Shown in pieces: positions 12,003 through 24,100 of a stretch of 64,000 nt of DNA. The notes below the pieces were generated by a model, which saw nothing but the letters and a program-made list of their open reading frames with translations, did no database searches and was not told the DNA's origin. Each line of letters starts with the position of its first letter. The first letter of the stretch is position 1. The stretch lies in contig VWZX01008142.1 in NCBI GenBank assembly GCA_013399015.1, positions 970,675 through 1,034,674 on the forward strand, written 5' to 3'. Source of the DNA: Galbula dea. Lineage: Eukaryota > Chordata > Aves > Piciformes > Galbulidae. The translations under genes and the position numbers were made by a program.

Positions 12003-12119
12003 ATGGACGAGGTGAACGGTTTGCCCCCACTCCGTAGCGCAGGTGACGGCGGGGGCGGGGCGAGGCGGGGGCGGCAGCAACGCCAGCTCAGCGCGGGGGC
12101 GGGCGGGCTATGGCGGTAG
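12003..12119 (+). CDS. Upstream ORF overlapping the gene B start
   Basis: ATGGACGAGG opens a 38-codon frame that stays open through the GC-rich leader and stops at TAG 12117-12119. It overlaps the gene B start codon (12110-12112) in another frame. If transcription starts upstream of 12003, scanning ribosomes would meet this ATG first, which normally lowers translation of the main ORF. Whether it lies in the mRNA is unknown. Confidence 0.35.
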   Translation: MDEVNGLPPLRSAGDGGGGARRGRQQRQLSAGAGGLWR

Positions 12120-12199
12120 GGCTGGAGGAGGCCTTCGGGGCGGCGGGGGAGTTCGGCGGCGGGCAGCGGCGCCTCACCGCCTTCCTGGTGCTCCTGCAG
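12110..12199 (+). CDS. SLC22A15-like: Gene B exon 1 (residues 1-30)
   Basis: ATG in GGCTATGGCG, then the N-terminal EEAFGAAGEFG segment corresponding to the EEAFQAVGE start of mammalian SLC22A15, and the first half of TM1. The donor CTGCAG|GTGAGG is phase 0. This ATG is chosen because the alignment begins there and nothing in frame upstream resembles the family. Confidence 0.92.
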
Positions 12200-15100
12200 G
12201 TGAGGCGGGGCGGTGGCAGGCGCTGCGGGTAGGGCCGGGCCGGGGAGGCAGCGGTGGCAGCCCGGCGGTCCCCGTGCGAGTGGCTCCGGGCGGCGGTCTC
12301 GCTCTTCCGCCTTTTCTCATCTTTCGATGGGGGCTGGTTAGTGTCTTGGTCCAACCGCCCACGCCATAGCTCGGGCTGGGAGCGGAGGAAGCGCCCGGGG
12401 CAGGCGTGTGTTTCCCGACTCGGACGGGAGCCTCTCCCCTGTTTGCTGGCATTCCCGTGGCCGTCCGCACCCGTTTCCCGGTGAGGCACCCCCTACTCCG
12501 CCGGAGTCTGCAGGAGAGCCGGTCTGCCCCGGGCTCCAGGCCGGACCTTGGGGGCGATGGGATGCAGCGATCTTGCCTCCAGCTCCTTCACCTCGGAGCT
12601 CCCTCCCTGTCGCCGATCCTGCCCAATGTGCCTGCTCCATGTGCTCCTCTTGTCAGCATTTGGAGGTGGTGACTCCTGCGGAGGGTGGCACTGTAATCCC
12701 CTCCAAGCATCTCTGCGTCAAACGGTCTCTCGGACCCTTGTTCAGTTTCATGAGTGTTTCAGAAAGGGTTCGGTGGGTTTGCTTCCCACTTCAAGTTGTT
12801 CTTCAAAGCTCTTTCTCGCCTCAGTGCTCTCTTACATCCCTAACTTTTCCTTCTGCAAGTTGCTTTTAAAAGCTCTTTCTTACCTCACTGCTCTTTTAAC
12901 GTGTTTAGCTTTTCCAAGTTTATAATCTGGTTTCCTTATTTCTATGTACATTTTCCACGTTTGGAAGCGTACCCTTGAAGGTTCTGCTGGGTGGGAGGAA
13001 CTAGTCTATCCACGGCAACTGGGTTTTTTTTGGTGGTATTTTTAAATTTCTTGTGAAAAGTGGTATGCAGGGTGCTGTCTTGAAATCGTGTCCACACCCC
13101 CACACGCAAACATTTATCCCTTTCACTTCCTTAGCTTCCTCCTAACAGGCTTCTTCCTGTTAGTGCTGTTCTGCGTTTTGAAGTAAAACACTTGGGAGGG
13201 AGGGAGGGAGATCGTGCTTATTGCAGGTTTTGGTTTATAGCTTGTTTTTGCACAAGGTACAAAGTAAACGCAGGATAAAATGGCATGTTAAAGTAATGTT
13301 CAACGAAATGCACCACCCAAGGGCTTGTGGCCCAATGAAGGAAGCCGTTCTAGATTCAAAACTTTCTCATCAATGGTAACATGCTGAAGATCACTAATGT
13401 ATGGATATGCCTAAGAATAATGTTATTTTAAGTTACAAAAAAGAAAATCACATGCAAAGCCTGGAAGGCATTGAAGCCAATATTGATGAATAAATATTGT
13501 CATAAGGGTTTCTTTGTGAAAATTTTATTACTCATAGAATCATAAATTTGTTTGAGTTGGAAGGGATCTTAAAGATCATCTAGTTCCAACTCCGCTGCCA
13601 TGGGCAGGGACACCTTCCACTAGATCAGGTTGATACTAAGATATCATCTTAGATACTTCTTTTTGATTTATCTCTATAGGTTGTATTCTTTGAGTATAGT
13701 AAGCAATTTTAAATTATTTTTAATTTTTTTTTTAGAATAATAATAATAATCTTGGTCTAAGTGTTAGATCTCTCAGCTATAAAACTGATGTAATTCTTAA
13801 TATATTCCCTTCTTGTGCCTGGCTACAAAACTGCAAGAACAAACTGAACAACAGTGTGCAACAGGAAGGAGGGCATCAAGATGAAGCTTTCACTGAAAGT
13901 GCACTAGTATCTCTGGAGTGGTACCCACTGCTTCCATCTGTCTCAGTGATCACATCTGGGGATTCAAACACAGTAGACTGACTGCATTTTGTTTGTAGTG
14001 TGGGATAAAGGGAAGCTGAGAATTGTTAGTTTAATGAAAAGCTTGCAATATTCCATCAGGTCTCCCTGGAATTGTTTAGGGTAAATGATTGTATCTTATT
14101 TTAAAGGTGTACGTGGCTTGTCAGTCGATGCTTATTGTGCTTGTGGGAGCTGTGCCACAGTATCATATAGACCAAGAAGGAATTCCAGTGAGCAGAGCTG
14201 AGCTTGCTAAGCATATCCATTTTGTGGACAACTTCACATCTATAGTAACTGAGGCAAGTACTTCTGTTATGCCTAACCATTTCTTCTCTTGGGATTTGTG
14301 CCACTGCCAGAGGACATGACACTTGTAAAAGTTGATCAGGGCTTACAGTAATGTTTTGCTTATGCTGTTAAAAATTGTTGTCACCTACACATTTGGCTTG
14401 TTTATTACTATTTTTAAACCTGGAAGTGTATGACTCAATTATTAGTTTAGCTTTCCTAGCATAAATCTAATACTTGGTAATTTAGATTAAACTTCCTGTA
14501 TATTTTTTTTTTTGCCTTCAGTTTTCTTTACCTTCAGACATTTATGGAAAGTGGTTACTAGCAAAGAATGATCATTTAACTACAGTTTGACTCTGGAATG
14601 TAGGATGAGCTCCTCTTAATGTCTGCTTTCTACTAAGAGAAGGTTCAGTTTATCATGTCTACACAATGTGCCGTGTGTTTAAGCTTTACCATGAGTTGCA
14701 TTAGCTTCTCATGTAAGATGACCCTGGAAGAGTGAAACTAGTGTGAAAATGAAACTCATGCACCACATGTCTGGGTAGTTTAATGTGTGATGGGAGTGGG
14801 AGATGGAACAGATTGAAGTTTGCTGAGTGGGACAGAAGCTTGACCCTTCATCCTGACGCCTTGTGAATTCTGTGGAAGAGGCTGTGTTTGCTTTTTGCTA
14901 GTCCCTGGGCTGTAATCACTCAGCAAGCATGAGTGACCTAAGCATCACTGCTAGTGCCAGAAAAGAGACTGCGTGGGTGGCTTGGCTTGTAGCATGAACT
15001 GTCAGAGTCCTGCTGATTGAATTCTTTGAGCAGTTGTTGGTCAGATCATATAAGACAGGTTATCACTTGGTGTAGCCACTGCCAAATTTTTGCTTCCTTC

Positions 15101-18100
15101 CCGTTATCCCATATGTGACTGTGTAATGTTTATCTTGGAAAAACGTAGTGACTAGACTTAAGAAGGGATGATGCAATACTGGATCATATCCTCTATCAGA
15201 AACAGATTTTCTTTGGTTAGCCTGTTTTCCAAGATCACCCTTCAGTATCAGACCCTCAGCAGGATGGATGATACAAAGTAGTGCTTAATTTATAATCATA
15301 AACCAGCAGATTTTAACCAATAGTGTTTTTAAATGTAGAAGTGAGTGTCTCTCCTTCCAAAATACATAGTAATTCTCAAGACTCATCAACACAAATTTTT
15401 GTTCCTATTCATTTCAGTAACTTTATTGTAAGATTTTTTAAAAAAATGATATTGTTGATAGTATTTTGATGGAATCTTTAGATGCTGGCCAGCATTTTGC
15501 TGAGTGCTAGTGGTCTAGTAGCTAAATCAAACTTCCATGTGGATTTAAAGAGTTGAGAGGATGTCTGGTTTGGTGATAGCAAAATTGGCGATGTTCGTGT
15601 TGGCAAGCTACAGTTAATTTTGACAAATGTTTGACAAGTTCTTTTTGTGCAAAGAAAGTAGATGGACACATTCCTTCAAAAGTTGTTGTATTCACAGATT
15701 ATTTTATCAGACTGATTAAAATATAAGCATCTTCCAGTGACACACTAAGCAGCACAAGTAAAAGCTATCTCTTCTCTTGTTCCATCCTGAGAGAGGAAGC
15801 TGCTTTTATGAAGTTTATTTCCTTTATTTTGGTGATGGGGCTTAAACTGTTAAGTATTTTCAGTTCTGGTTTGGCAGGGGTGCTCCTCTGCTCTGGAGCA
15901 GCAATTCAGCTCAGCTTCTAGGACTAACCATTGTAATTATTTTTAGTGTAACCAAGACTTTGCAAATAATAGATCAGGCCTGGTTCATGGAAAACAATTT
16001 TTAGAATTACTTCTTGGTCTGGCATCAGCTCAGTCCCTTGCTTTAATGAGTGATGATACTTTGGTAGGTGAGTTTAGGAACATCTTATATGTGATGTAGG
16101 AATGGTCCTTTAGCTTTCAGAAGTCAATTTTTTACAAGCATATCCAGGAGCATAAAGTTGTTTTTTCTCTCTTGTGTCAGCCTAAAAAACTCTGCAGATG
16201 AGAACTGGGTGTATGGAATTTGTATGTGTAGTGCTAGCACAGAGAGGGACTTAAGCCAGCAGTGCTCTGTGCCTTGGAGAGCACATGCTGGGATATTTTT
16301 ATACTTGAAGTTTCCTGAGGAATCATGCCTAGGAATATTTCATTGTTGAAGTCTCCTCAGAAAGTTAAGAAACTGCAAGTTTCTGGGCTATGTCTTTATC
16401 CAGTGTCATAGGGTAGAATTTACTACCCAGCAGGGTATAGCAGAAAGCAGCTGCAAATGCTGCTGCACAGGAGTTTTAGTTTCCCAGAATACCTAAAATT
16501 CCCCCCAAACTCTGAAGTGCTGGACCACTTGAGTACATTGGACTAAAGAAAGCATCTTATGAATGTGTTAAATCTTGTCCTGCTCCTGCAACCTGTGTCT
16601 TGCAGGTTGCTGGATGGGCAGAACACAGGTAACTGGTAGGTTACTGGGTGGATGGAGCTGTGTCTTCCCAGTACTTTGCTACCATGTGAATTCTGACTGA
16701 GTAAAAGCATATGTTTCTTGAGATTGCTATAAGCAACAGTTTCAGTAAATTCCTAATATTCTTTGGGGATCTGTATTAATTCAAGGCAGACACTTCAGGG
16801 CTGGAGTTGTAGTACACTGTATCGGATTTTGGTCATGGGCCTCTTAGGCTTTTTGGTTGATGTGGTTTTTGCTTTTTTACTTTCTACTTCTAAAAGGAAA
16901 AAAAAGCAGATAAGATGAGGATCCTTGTTCCTTTCCCCAAAGGACATACTGCACATGTAATTGAAACAGTCAGTGAGACACCCCCTTTTTCAAAATAAAT
17001 TTTCCAGTCAATACACTAGGAATTATTTGAAACAATCAAATAGTGATCAAATAATTATTTGGGTAAAGCTTTGCATTGAATTAGTTAAGTGATTTTGTAG
17101 GAAAAGAATTTAAGGTTTTCTGATTGCCATTCTTTCCCAAGTTCACTGTGTCAGCAATGTTTGTAAATCCCAGCAGTGTTTTTCTGAGAGTGTTGATTCT
17201 CCTTGTTTGTAGCAGAGGGGCTGCACAAGCTGGCTGTGTGCCTTGCCCTGGCAGGAAATAGTATAAATTTCATTCCAGTTTCAACCCACTATCAGTTCAT
17301 TTTCTTCTCTTCTGACAGCTTTTTATAATGCTGCCTCAGTTTAGCTTTTGGATGAGGTAGAAAGCACATTTTATAAAGTAACCTATCATTGGCTTCTAAC
17401 TTTTGTTTGTTTAGAAATGTGTGTGCACAATAAGATACTAAAATTTCAATGAGTAGTCAGTATTATAAAACAAGGACATCTTTCCATAATCCCTTCCTGC
17501 TTCTCTTCAACAATTCAACATGTGTATGAGGAGGAAGGGCACCAGGGATTACTCGTGGTTTAGGAAGCATAGCTGCATAGCTTTAGCTCTCTAAGTACTG
17601 CAATAGTGAATATGCATTATTCTTGTTAATGAATGCTTTTTATTACCTGTTCACTGAAACAGCTAAGCTTGTTCAATCTTGGAATGGCTAAGCTGTCAAC
17701 AGTTCAAGCTTTCCTTGTTTTAATAACTTAAGTTGCCTTGCCAAAGCTTGGGAATCAGTGTGAAACTAATTTTCAAGTTGAAAGCTTATAATATATTACT
17801 AGGAAATTTCTTAGGAGAGAGAAAGTAGAGAGAGAGATGTGAGAATCTGATAGGGAGGAAGAAAATGACATTTGTTGGCTCACCTATCACACTGTGAACA
17901 AAACTTTAATTGGATATAAACCAAGAAGTGGTAAATGGCAAGAGAAGAATTTTGATAGATTTAAATTATTTTTGACAAGCCAGCAACTTGGTGTTAATAC
18001 TTCTAACAACAAGGAGATTCTTTTTTTTTACAGTGGTACCTAGTTGAACAAGAAGCCTACAAAGTAAGCCTTGCATCATCCCTATTTTTTGCTGGATTGC

Positions 18101-21100
18101 TTATTGGAAATATCACATTTGGCCCTCTGTCAGATAAACTGGGCAGGAAACCAGTGTATATCTCGGGTAAGATTGTTGAAAGGCTTTTTTAAAGCAATCT
18201 GTGTGGATCTTTCTTCTCTGCCCATGGGCCACTGTGCTTGGAGGCTGCCTGTGGGTCACCTGCTCTGTCAACGATCCAGAGTCAATGATCTCACTCCAAG
18301 TGGAGCAGCACTAAAATTGGTTAGTATGAGTGTGCTGAGCGTCACAGCAGTCACTGGAATATCATGGGAGATGAAAAATAACCTGGCTTTGCTATGGCTA
18401 TCACTATTGGAGCACAGAATTCCACACATTGCCAAACCATGTTGTCTCCAATAAAAATAATTCACTTTTTCAGGGGAGAAGTATTTATCTTAACATTTTT
18501 AGAGTGGGCTACACATGTCCTGGCGCTTTGTTTTCCAGCTGTGTTTGCAGCCAAAGGATTCTTTTGTTTAATGATACCATTATCTCAAGGAAACATCATC
18601 TTTGGCATTGCAGACCTCAAGCATGTGACTTGCAAATGATGGTAATTTTCATCTGGTATGATTTCAGAAAGCCAAATGCAAGAGTTTAGAGACACGAGCG
18701 CTCTAGACTACTCATTACAGTCAGTGACTGTGGTCCCTGCCTGTCTTCTGAGCTCGAGCTGCGTAGCATAGGTACTAATTACATTTTATTCTCTCTCTCC
18801 AGGTCTATTTTTTGATGTCATTTTTGGGTATGTCACAGCTTTAGCTCCAAATTACGACACATTTGCAGTTTCACGTTTTTGTGTTGGAATCGTGAACGGT
18901 GGCATGGCTCTTGTGTCTTTTGTCCTAACACAGGAATATGTAGGAAAATCGTTTTGGTCATTTACAGGTGGGATTTGGGAATATTTAATCATGATTACTG
19001 TACCACATACTGTTCTACCAGTACCTTACTTTTTATGTCTGTGCTGAGTAAAATCATTCTGCAGTGAGAGTCAGCTGTGTGATGTGTTTCATCCGAGTTC
19101 TAATTGCTTTGGGAAAGGTATCTGAATAAGGAAGTTTGTTTGATAAATAGCAAAGCTGAGGGTTTAACACTGGAAATGTTGATTCTTGAGATTTCTCATT
19201 TTTTTATACTACATTGCATTAAAAAAAAATAGATGTGTTTTGGCAGATCCTGCCAACTTCTGAGTGGTATCTTGGGAAGGTATGCTTGAAAGTGTTCTTT
19301 CAAGTTTCCGTTCACCACAAAGTGACTTAATGCCTAGATAGTGTGTTTGGTTTTTTTCCCCCACTGCTGAGTGTGCTGCCCATCCAGTATTTTTAAATGT
19401 CTCTTCATAGTTTGTGCCAAGGTTTAAAAGAAATTTAATGCTTGCACATCAGACTGTTGTAAAGCTGGAGTAGCTCAGACTGCACAGCCTTTTTGGCTAG
19501 CACAACACGGGGAAAAACTTGGTCCAAATGCTGACTTGCTGTGGCTGTGAGCATATATTTCTCTCTCATTTATTCAATTACCTTCTACTATTTTTCTTAT
19601 TCTTTTCTGTTTTCTTCTCTGGACTCCTGGGGATGTATAAGACAGTTGTGGTTTAGTTGCAGCTTTCCACTTTTTTTTTGAAGTACTGAATTTTCTTTTT
19701 CTGGATTCACTTTTTTTACTTGCTCCTCTCTCTCCCCTGCCCTTCCTTCTCCCTTGCCCTTTTGTCTCTTTGATCTTCCCAGCCTTTCTCCCCGCAGGGC
19801 CGGCCTCCTGTTGGACCGAAGAGACAGTCATCTTCTGCCACTTGTTGCTTTAAGTGCTTTATTCTAGTTCTGCTCAGCTGTTGAGAAAGAGTTGCTGAAC
19901 AACTGTTGAGGGGCGAAGGAGAGGGAGCTGCTGGATGTACCTCAGCATTGTTAAAAGAAGTGAGCTAGGCTGTGTGGGTGATAGCTGAGAGTTTCTGGGT
20001 TAGTACAAGATCTCCTGTGTTAGTCTGCAGAAGGTTTGTTATTAGGCTTTTGAAGTTCAAGCTGACCCCATATTTTAAACATCTTTATTTATGCTCGTTC
20101 ATCAGAAGTCTGCTGTAATAAACCTCTGCCTCGCAGCTGTTTTTGTACTTACGCTTTTATAACTTGCTTCAAATTGCTGTTCCAGCCTGCCACCTCTGTT
20201 CAATGTTACCTTAATAAGCCTAAATAAATCACATGCTTTCAACATCTCCCCTTCCTGTCCTCAGGTTTTCTCCTTATTCTGTAGGTTCCTGTTAATTTCT
20301 TGCTCTCTTCTATATACAACCTTTTATTTTTGAAAGGGAGGTAAAACCCCCAGCCCTCCCATACAGTATACACAGCTATTCTTCATTGGGATTGCATAAT
20401 ATACTTAAGCTGATTGGGTTACAAGTGCTGTAAAGATGCCTCCTAAAATTGCTGTTTTATTTAGGTGTATCATGGGCTAGGAATTTCAGGCTTCTGCTTA
20501 ATTATTAATTTTTCTTTTCTTTCACCAGTGGTTTCTGTGGTCACTGTTTTGGTCTTGTCTTTTCAGGTTCATTAACTAATTTGACATTTGCAGTTGGCAT
20601 TGCTGTTTATGCTTTACTGGGTTACTGGGTGAGAGAATGGCGCTACCTTGCCTTGGTGTCAAATACTCCAGGAGTCATCTTCCTCCTCCTTTCCTTGTAA
20701 GTGGTTCAAGTGGGTTATGATAATAAGAAAAAAATATATGGAGCAATTTAGTTACTGTTCCTTGTCATCAGTCAAGAGAGTGGTACAAACAAGGATGACA
20801 TTTTCTGCATGGTTTTGTGAACTAAGCAAGAGAAAAAGTCATATTGTGAAGAAAAATGCACTTTTAAATGAAGCAGGAGGTCAGGGTTACCCAAAAGAGA
20901 AGGTTATGTTTCTGCATGCTGTTAGCTGTGGTGGCCAGCATTGCAGGGAGCAGCTGTGTGCCAGCTGTCCAATACAACTCGGTTACAAAGCTGCCTGGGG
21001 AAGGGAAAGCCTGCCAGAGGCTGTGAGCTGGAGCCTCAGCCAGGAACAGTGTCTTCTGCCAAGGAAGGTCTCCAGAGCTTGAGAAGTTTTGGAAGTGATC

Positions 21101-24100
21101 CTAGAGGGATTTTAGAGTTTGTTTTTGTGAGACACATGCATGCAAAGGGAAACAAGTGAGAGCACTTGGAATTGCCTTCTAGCGTGATAACATTATGTAT
21201 CTGCTTGCTTTTCGGGTCCTTTGAGTCTGTTCCTAGTGCTATTGTGCTTGGGTTGCTCCTGCTTAGAATTTCTAGGTGGACATTGTCATAAAAATGATGA
21301 TGAACTGGAACAGTATTTAAGGAATTAAAAGTACTACATTTGTCTGGCTTGTGTTTTTACAAAGTATTCTTTTAACTTACCAAATAATAGAGCTTGTATG
21401 CTTCTGATCACTAGTTAGAACTGTAGGAGAAATGAAAGAGTCTAGTAGATTGTCTGCATATTAATGCAGGGCATGTCTAGCATGCATCATAGGTAGGAAA
21501 AAAAACTCTTCTGATTTTTATCTCATTTTTTCTAAAATTTAAATTAATTTTTAGAGAGTTCTGCTCTTGAAATGAGTTCTAGTAAAGAATACACCAATCC
21601 CCCCCCTTCCTGTAGTCAAGGAAAGCAAAGCCTCTGGGCTGAGGAAAGAAGTTCTGCATAACATTTTCCTCTATGATGTTCCGTTCCTGATGGAAATAAA
21701 ATTGCTTCCCCCAAATACTAAAAACACTGGGATCCTCTGAAGTAATAGAAGTTTAGTTTGGTTGTAGGATGTATATCTCTGTTAGGAGTACCAGAAGAAA
21801 TAAAGGTTCAGTTAAAAATATTCCAGTCTTTATTTTATAGCTCAAATAAAAGCAGCAGTAGGCTCTACAACCTGAAACAAAATAAATACAGGAATCATGA
21901 ACAGAAGTTATGGTAAGCAAAGATGTTCTGTTTATACTTGTGAATAAGAGATTTAAAACTTATACAGGCAATGATGAGCTGGTACTGGAGCCTGATGAGC
22001 AATTTGTTGTTAAGGTTTGTTTCCTCTTCGCTTCAGCTAGGAGCCTTTGCCATAATGGAGAAGCTTGAAATAAACTTTATGAAAACAGTTTTGTCTGGGC
22101 TGTTCAGATAATTGGGATTTGAGATGCTCCCTGGATAATGCTAGTGTGGTGTAGTGAAGTCAGTTCAGCAGAAGTCAAGATTTAGACTTAAACTACTCCA
22201 ACATGACCGAGTGGTTTGTTGAGCATCTCCAACAATCCTGTAAGGTTAATTCTATTATTATTAGAGTACATGGAATTTAATATGCAAATCAGTGCAAATA
22301 GTGTTTTTGTCTTATTTTTATATTGATAACTTTTTTAAAGTATTGATTTGCAAAATGGAAGGATTGACCTTCAGTCCTTTGTTCATAGAAATGATCTTGT
22401 CACCACTGATTTTCTGTTCTTTACAATTAGTATGCTCCCAGAATCACCACGATGGCTGTATTCCCAAGGGAAAATGGCAGAAGCTGAAGATGTGTTACAA
22501 TATATTGCCCTTGGGAATGGAAAAGAGAGATTAAATCTCAAATTAAAACCGAGTGCTGGAACTTTGAGAAAGGCTGAGTCGGCACCTGGTATCCTAAACT
22601 TAGTAAAACACCCAGTCCTTCGGTGGCGAACCATCATACTGATGTACATCTGGTATGTAATAACAAGACATTGAAATGCTGTGAAGGAGTCAGACATGAG
22701 GAAATGATTAAGATTTTCATCCTTTTCTTTTAAAAATTTCTCTCCTCAGAAACTAACCTGTTAGTTTGTCAGTTGATGGCAAACAGTCATCTAAAATGAT
22801 GTGTTGCAAAATTGATGTTTCATTATTATTGCTATTTTAGTTTATTTTCAGTATTACTGAGAAACTGCTTTAAAACCTACTAAGAAATAAACTGGTGAGA
22901 AATAATAGTTACACTCAGTGAAATGAGAAACTGAAGCAGAAATGACTGAGAGGATGTGTATTTGAACCAGTTTTGGGAGGAAAAGGATGACATGGATTAG
23001 ACAACAGTGCTTGTAAGAAGCATAAAGAGTCCAAAAGCCCATTAGACAAGTTCAGTGGAGGAAAAATGTGGGCAAGATAAAATACAGATTGCATAGATTT
23101 ATATTAGATGTTTTCTTAAATGGTACAGCTTGGGGAGAAAAAAAATCACCCTGAAGTGTGGGAGGATATAACATATTAGCAATAAATGGGAGTGCAGAGT
23201 GAACCCTTGGGATGGGACAGGCATTGGGTTGGTTGTTACAGCAGTGGCTGTTGGACATTGGCTTGAGCTAAAATCTGTTAAGGAGCAGCTCTTTTCTAAA
23301 ATGCCAAGACCAAGTTTTCACTGTGAAGTTCAATGATATTTGAGATGATTGTCAAGATGTAGATAAGAAAAATCAGTCCTTTTATGTGTGGGTAAGCAGA
23401 GATGTGCAGGACGAGGGAGGAGTGGCAGGATCACCTTTCCTAAGTAAGACCTTTCCAGAAGCGTCCTAGATTCTTAAGTTGCTGGTAGATAAATGTAAGT
23501 AACTATGATGTGAAATTACACAAAGGCATTCTTAGCTTTTGTAAGAAGAGGTCACAGCCCTGTTTCATTGTCTCAAACCCTGTAAAGATACAGTGTATGG
23601 AGCTGTTGGAGTGGTGTCAGAGTGGTTGTCACCCAGCTCCGTGTGCTCAAAGCCTTTAGCACCACCCTCAGCTGTGACTGACAGAGGACATATTCCCTCT
23701 ATCAGGCAGAACTTTCCTTTTCTGCTTCACTTTGCTCAGATTCTGCTTGGCATAAAGGAATAGGCAAAATGTCTTTTTGGTGGCCTTTCCAACCCAGTAT
23801 TGGGTTTTGTGGAGTGGGGTTGTGGGGGCTTTGCAAGGAAATTAGTAATAGGCTTGTTGGGGAAGCTTTCCCTAGGATGGGGCAGACACTGTGTGTTAAG
23901 CAATGGATGTACATACAGTTTTCTTTCATAGGATTTCTTTACATTAAGCAATCAGTTAAGCATCAGCTGCTTACAGTTAAGCTTATTACATTTGCTAAAT
24001 AACCTAGGAAAAAAGCCAAGCTAACAGAAAATTCTGGAAGTTATGCTGTGCATATGTATGAGCACTTGTTTTTTGTTTCAGGAAGTTGCTTTGATTAAGT

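Larger units (their letters stand above)
11995..12560 (+). promoter_or_regulatory. CpG-island promoter of gene B
   Basis: Abrupt change from AT-rich DNA to a G+C- and CpG-dense stretch surrounding the gene B start codon, with GC boxes such as GGGGCGGGGC at about 12052-12061 and another GGGGCGGGC-type run near 12096. I see no TATA box. This is the usual architecture of a broadly expressed vertebrate gene; the transcription start is inferred to lie upstream of 12110 but cannot be placed exactly. Confidence 0.85.
12200..14106 (+). other. Gene B intron 1
   Basis: The 5' 350 bp are still CpG-island sequence. It contains an imperfect 60-bp tandem duplication (12792-12914), a GGGA run at 13194-13210, a CR1 fragment (13532-13634), and a TAA repeat near 13737. 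The GC-rich open frames here (12254-12925) are compositional artefacts. Confidence 0.8.

Noticed and set aside
12043..12925. Several ORFs of 88-153 codons on both strands around the CpG island
   Set aside because: High G+C lowers stop frequency; sequences are Gly/Arg/Pro- or Ser/Leu-rich with no conserved motif and overlap the real exon 1 and intron 1 start.
18055..18070. Donor-like AAA|GTAAGC inside gene B exon 3
   Set aside because: Homology continues through it into TM2 and the GPLSDKLGRK motif; use would delete these.
19574..19831. 85-codon minus-strand ORF rich in Lys, Glu and Arg
   Set aside because: By-product of a polypurine tract; low complexity and inside a gene B intron.
19840..20340. 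Possible LTR-like segment with AATAAACCTCTGCCTC in intron 4
   Set aside because: No terminal TG/CA inverted ends, target-site duplication or second copy could be seen; a repeat search would be needed.
20648..21082. 144-codon plus-strand ORF overlapping exon 5
   Set aside because: Wrong frame of exon 5 and then intronic; homology supports the other frame and the donor at 20696.
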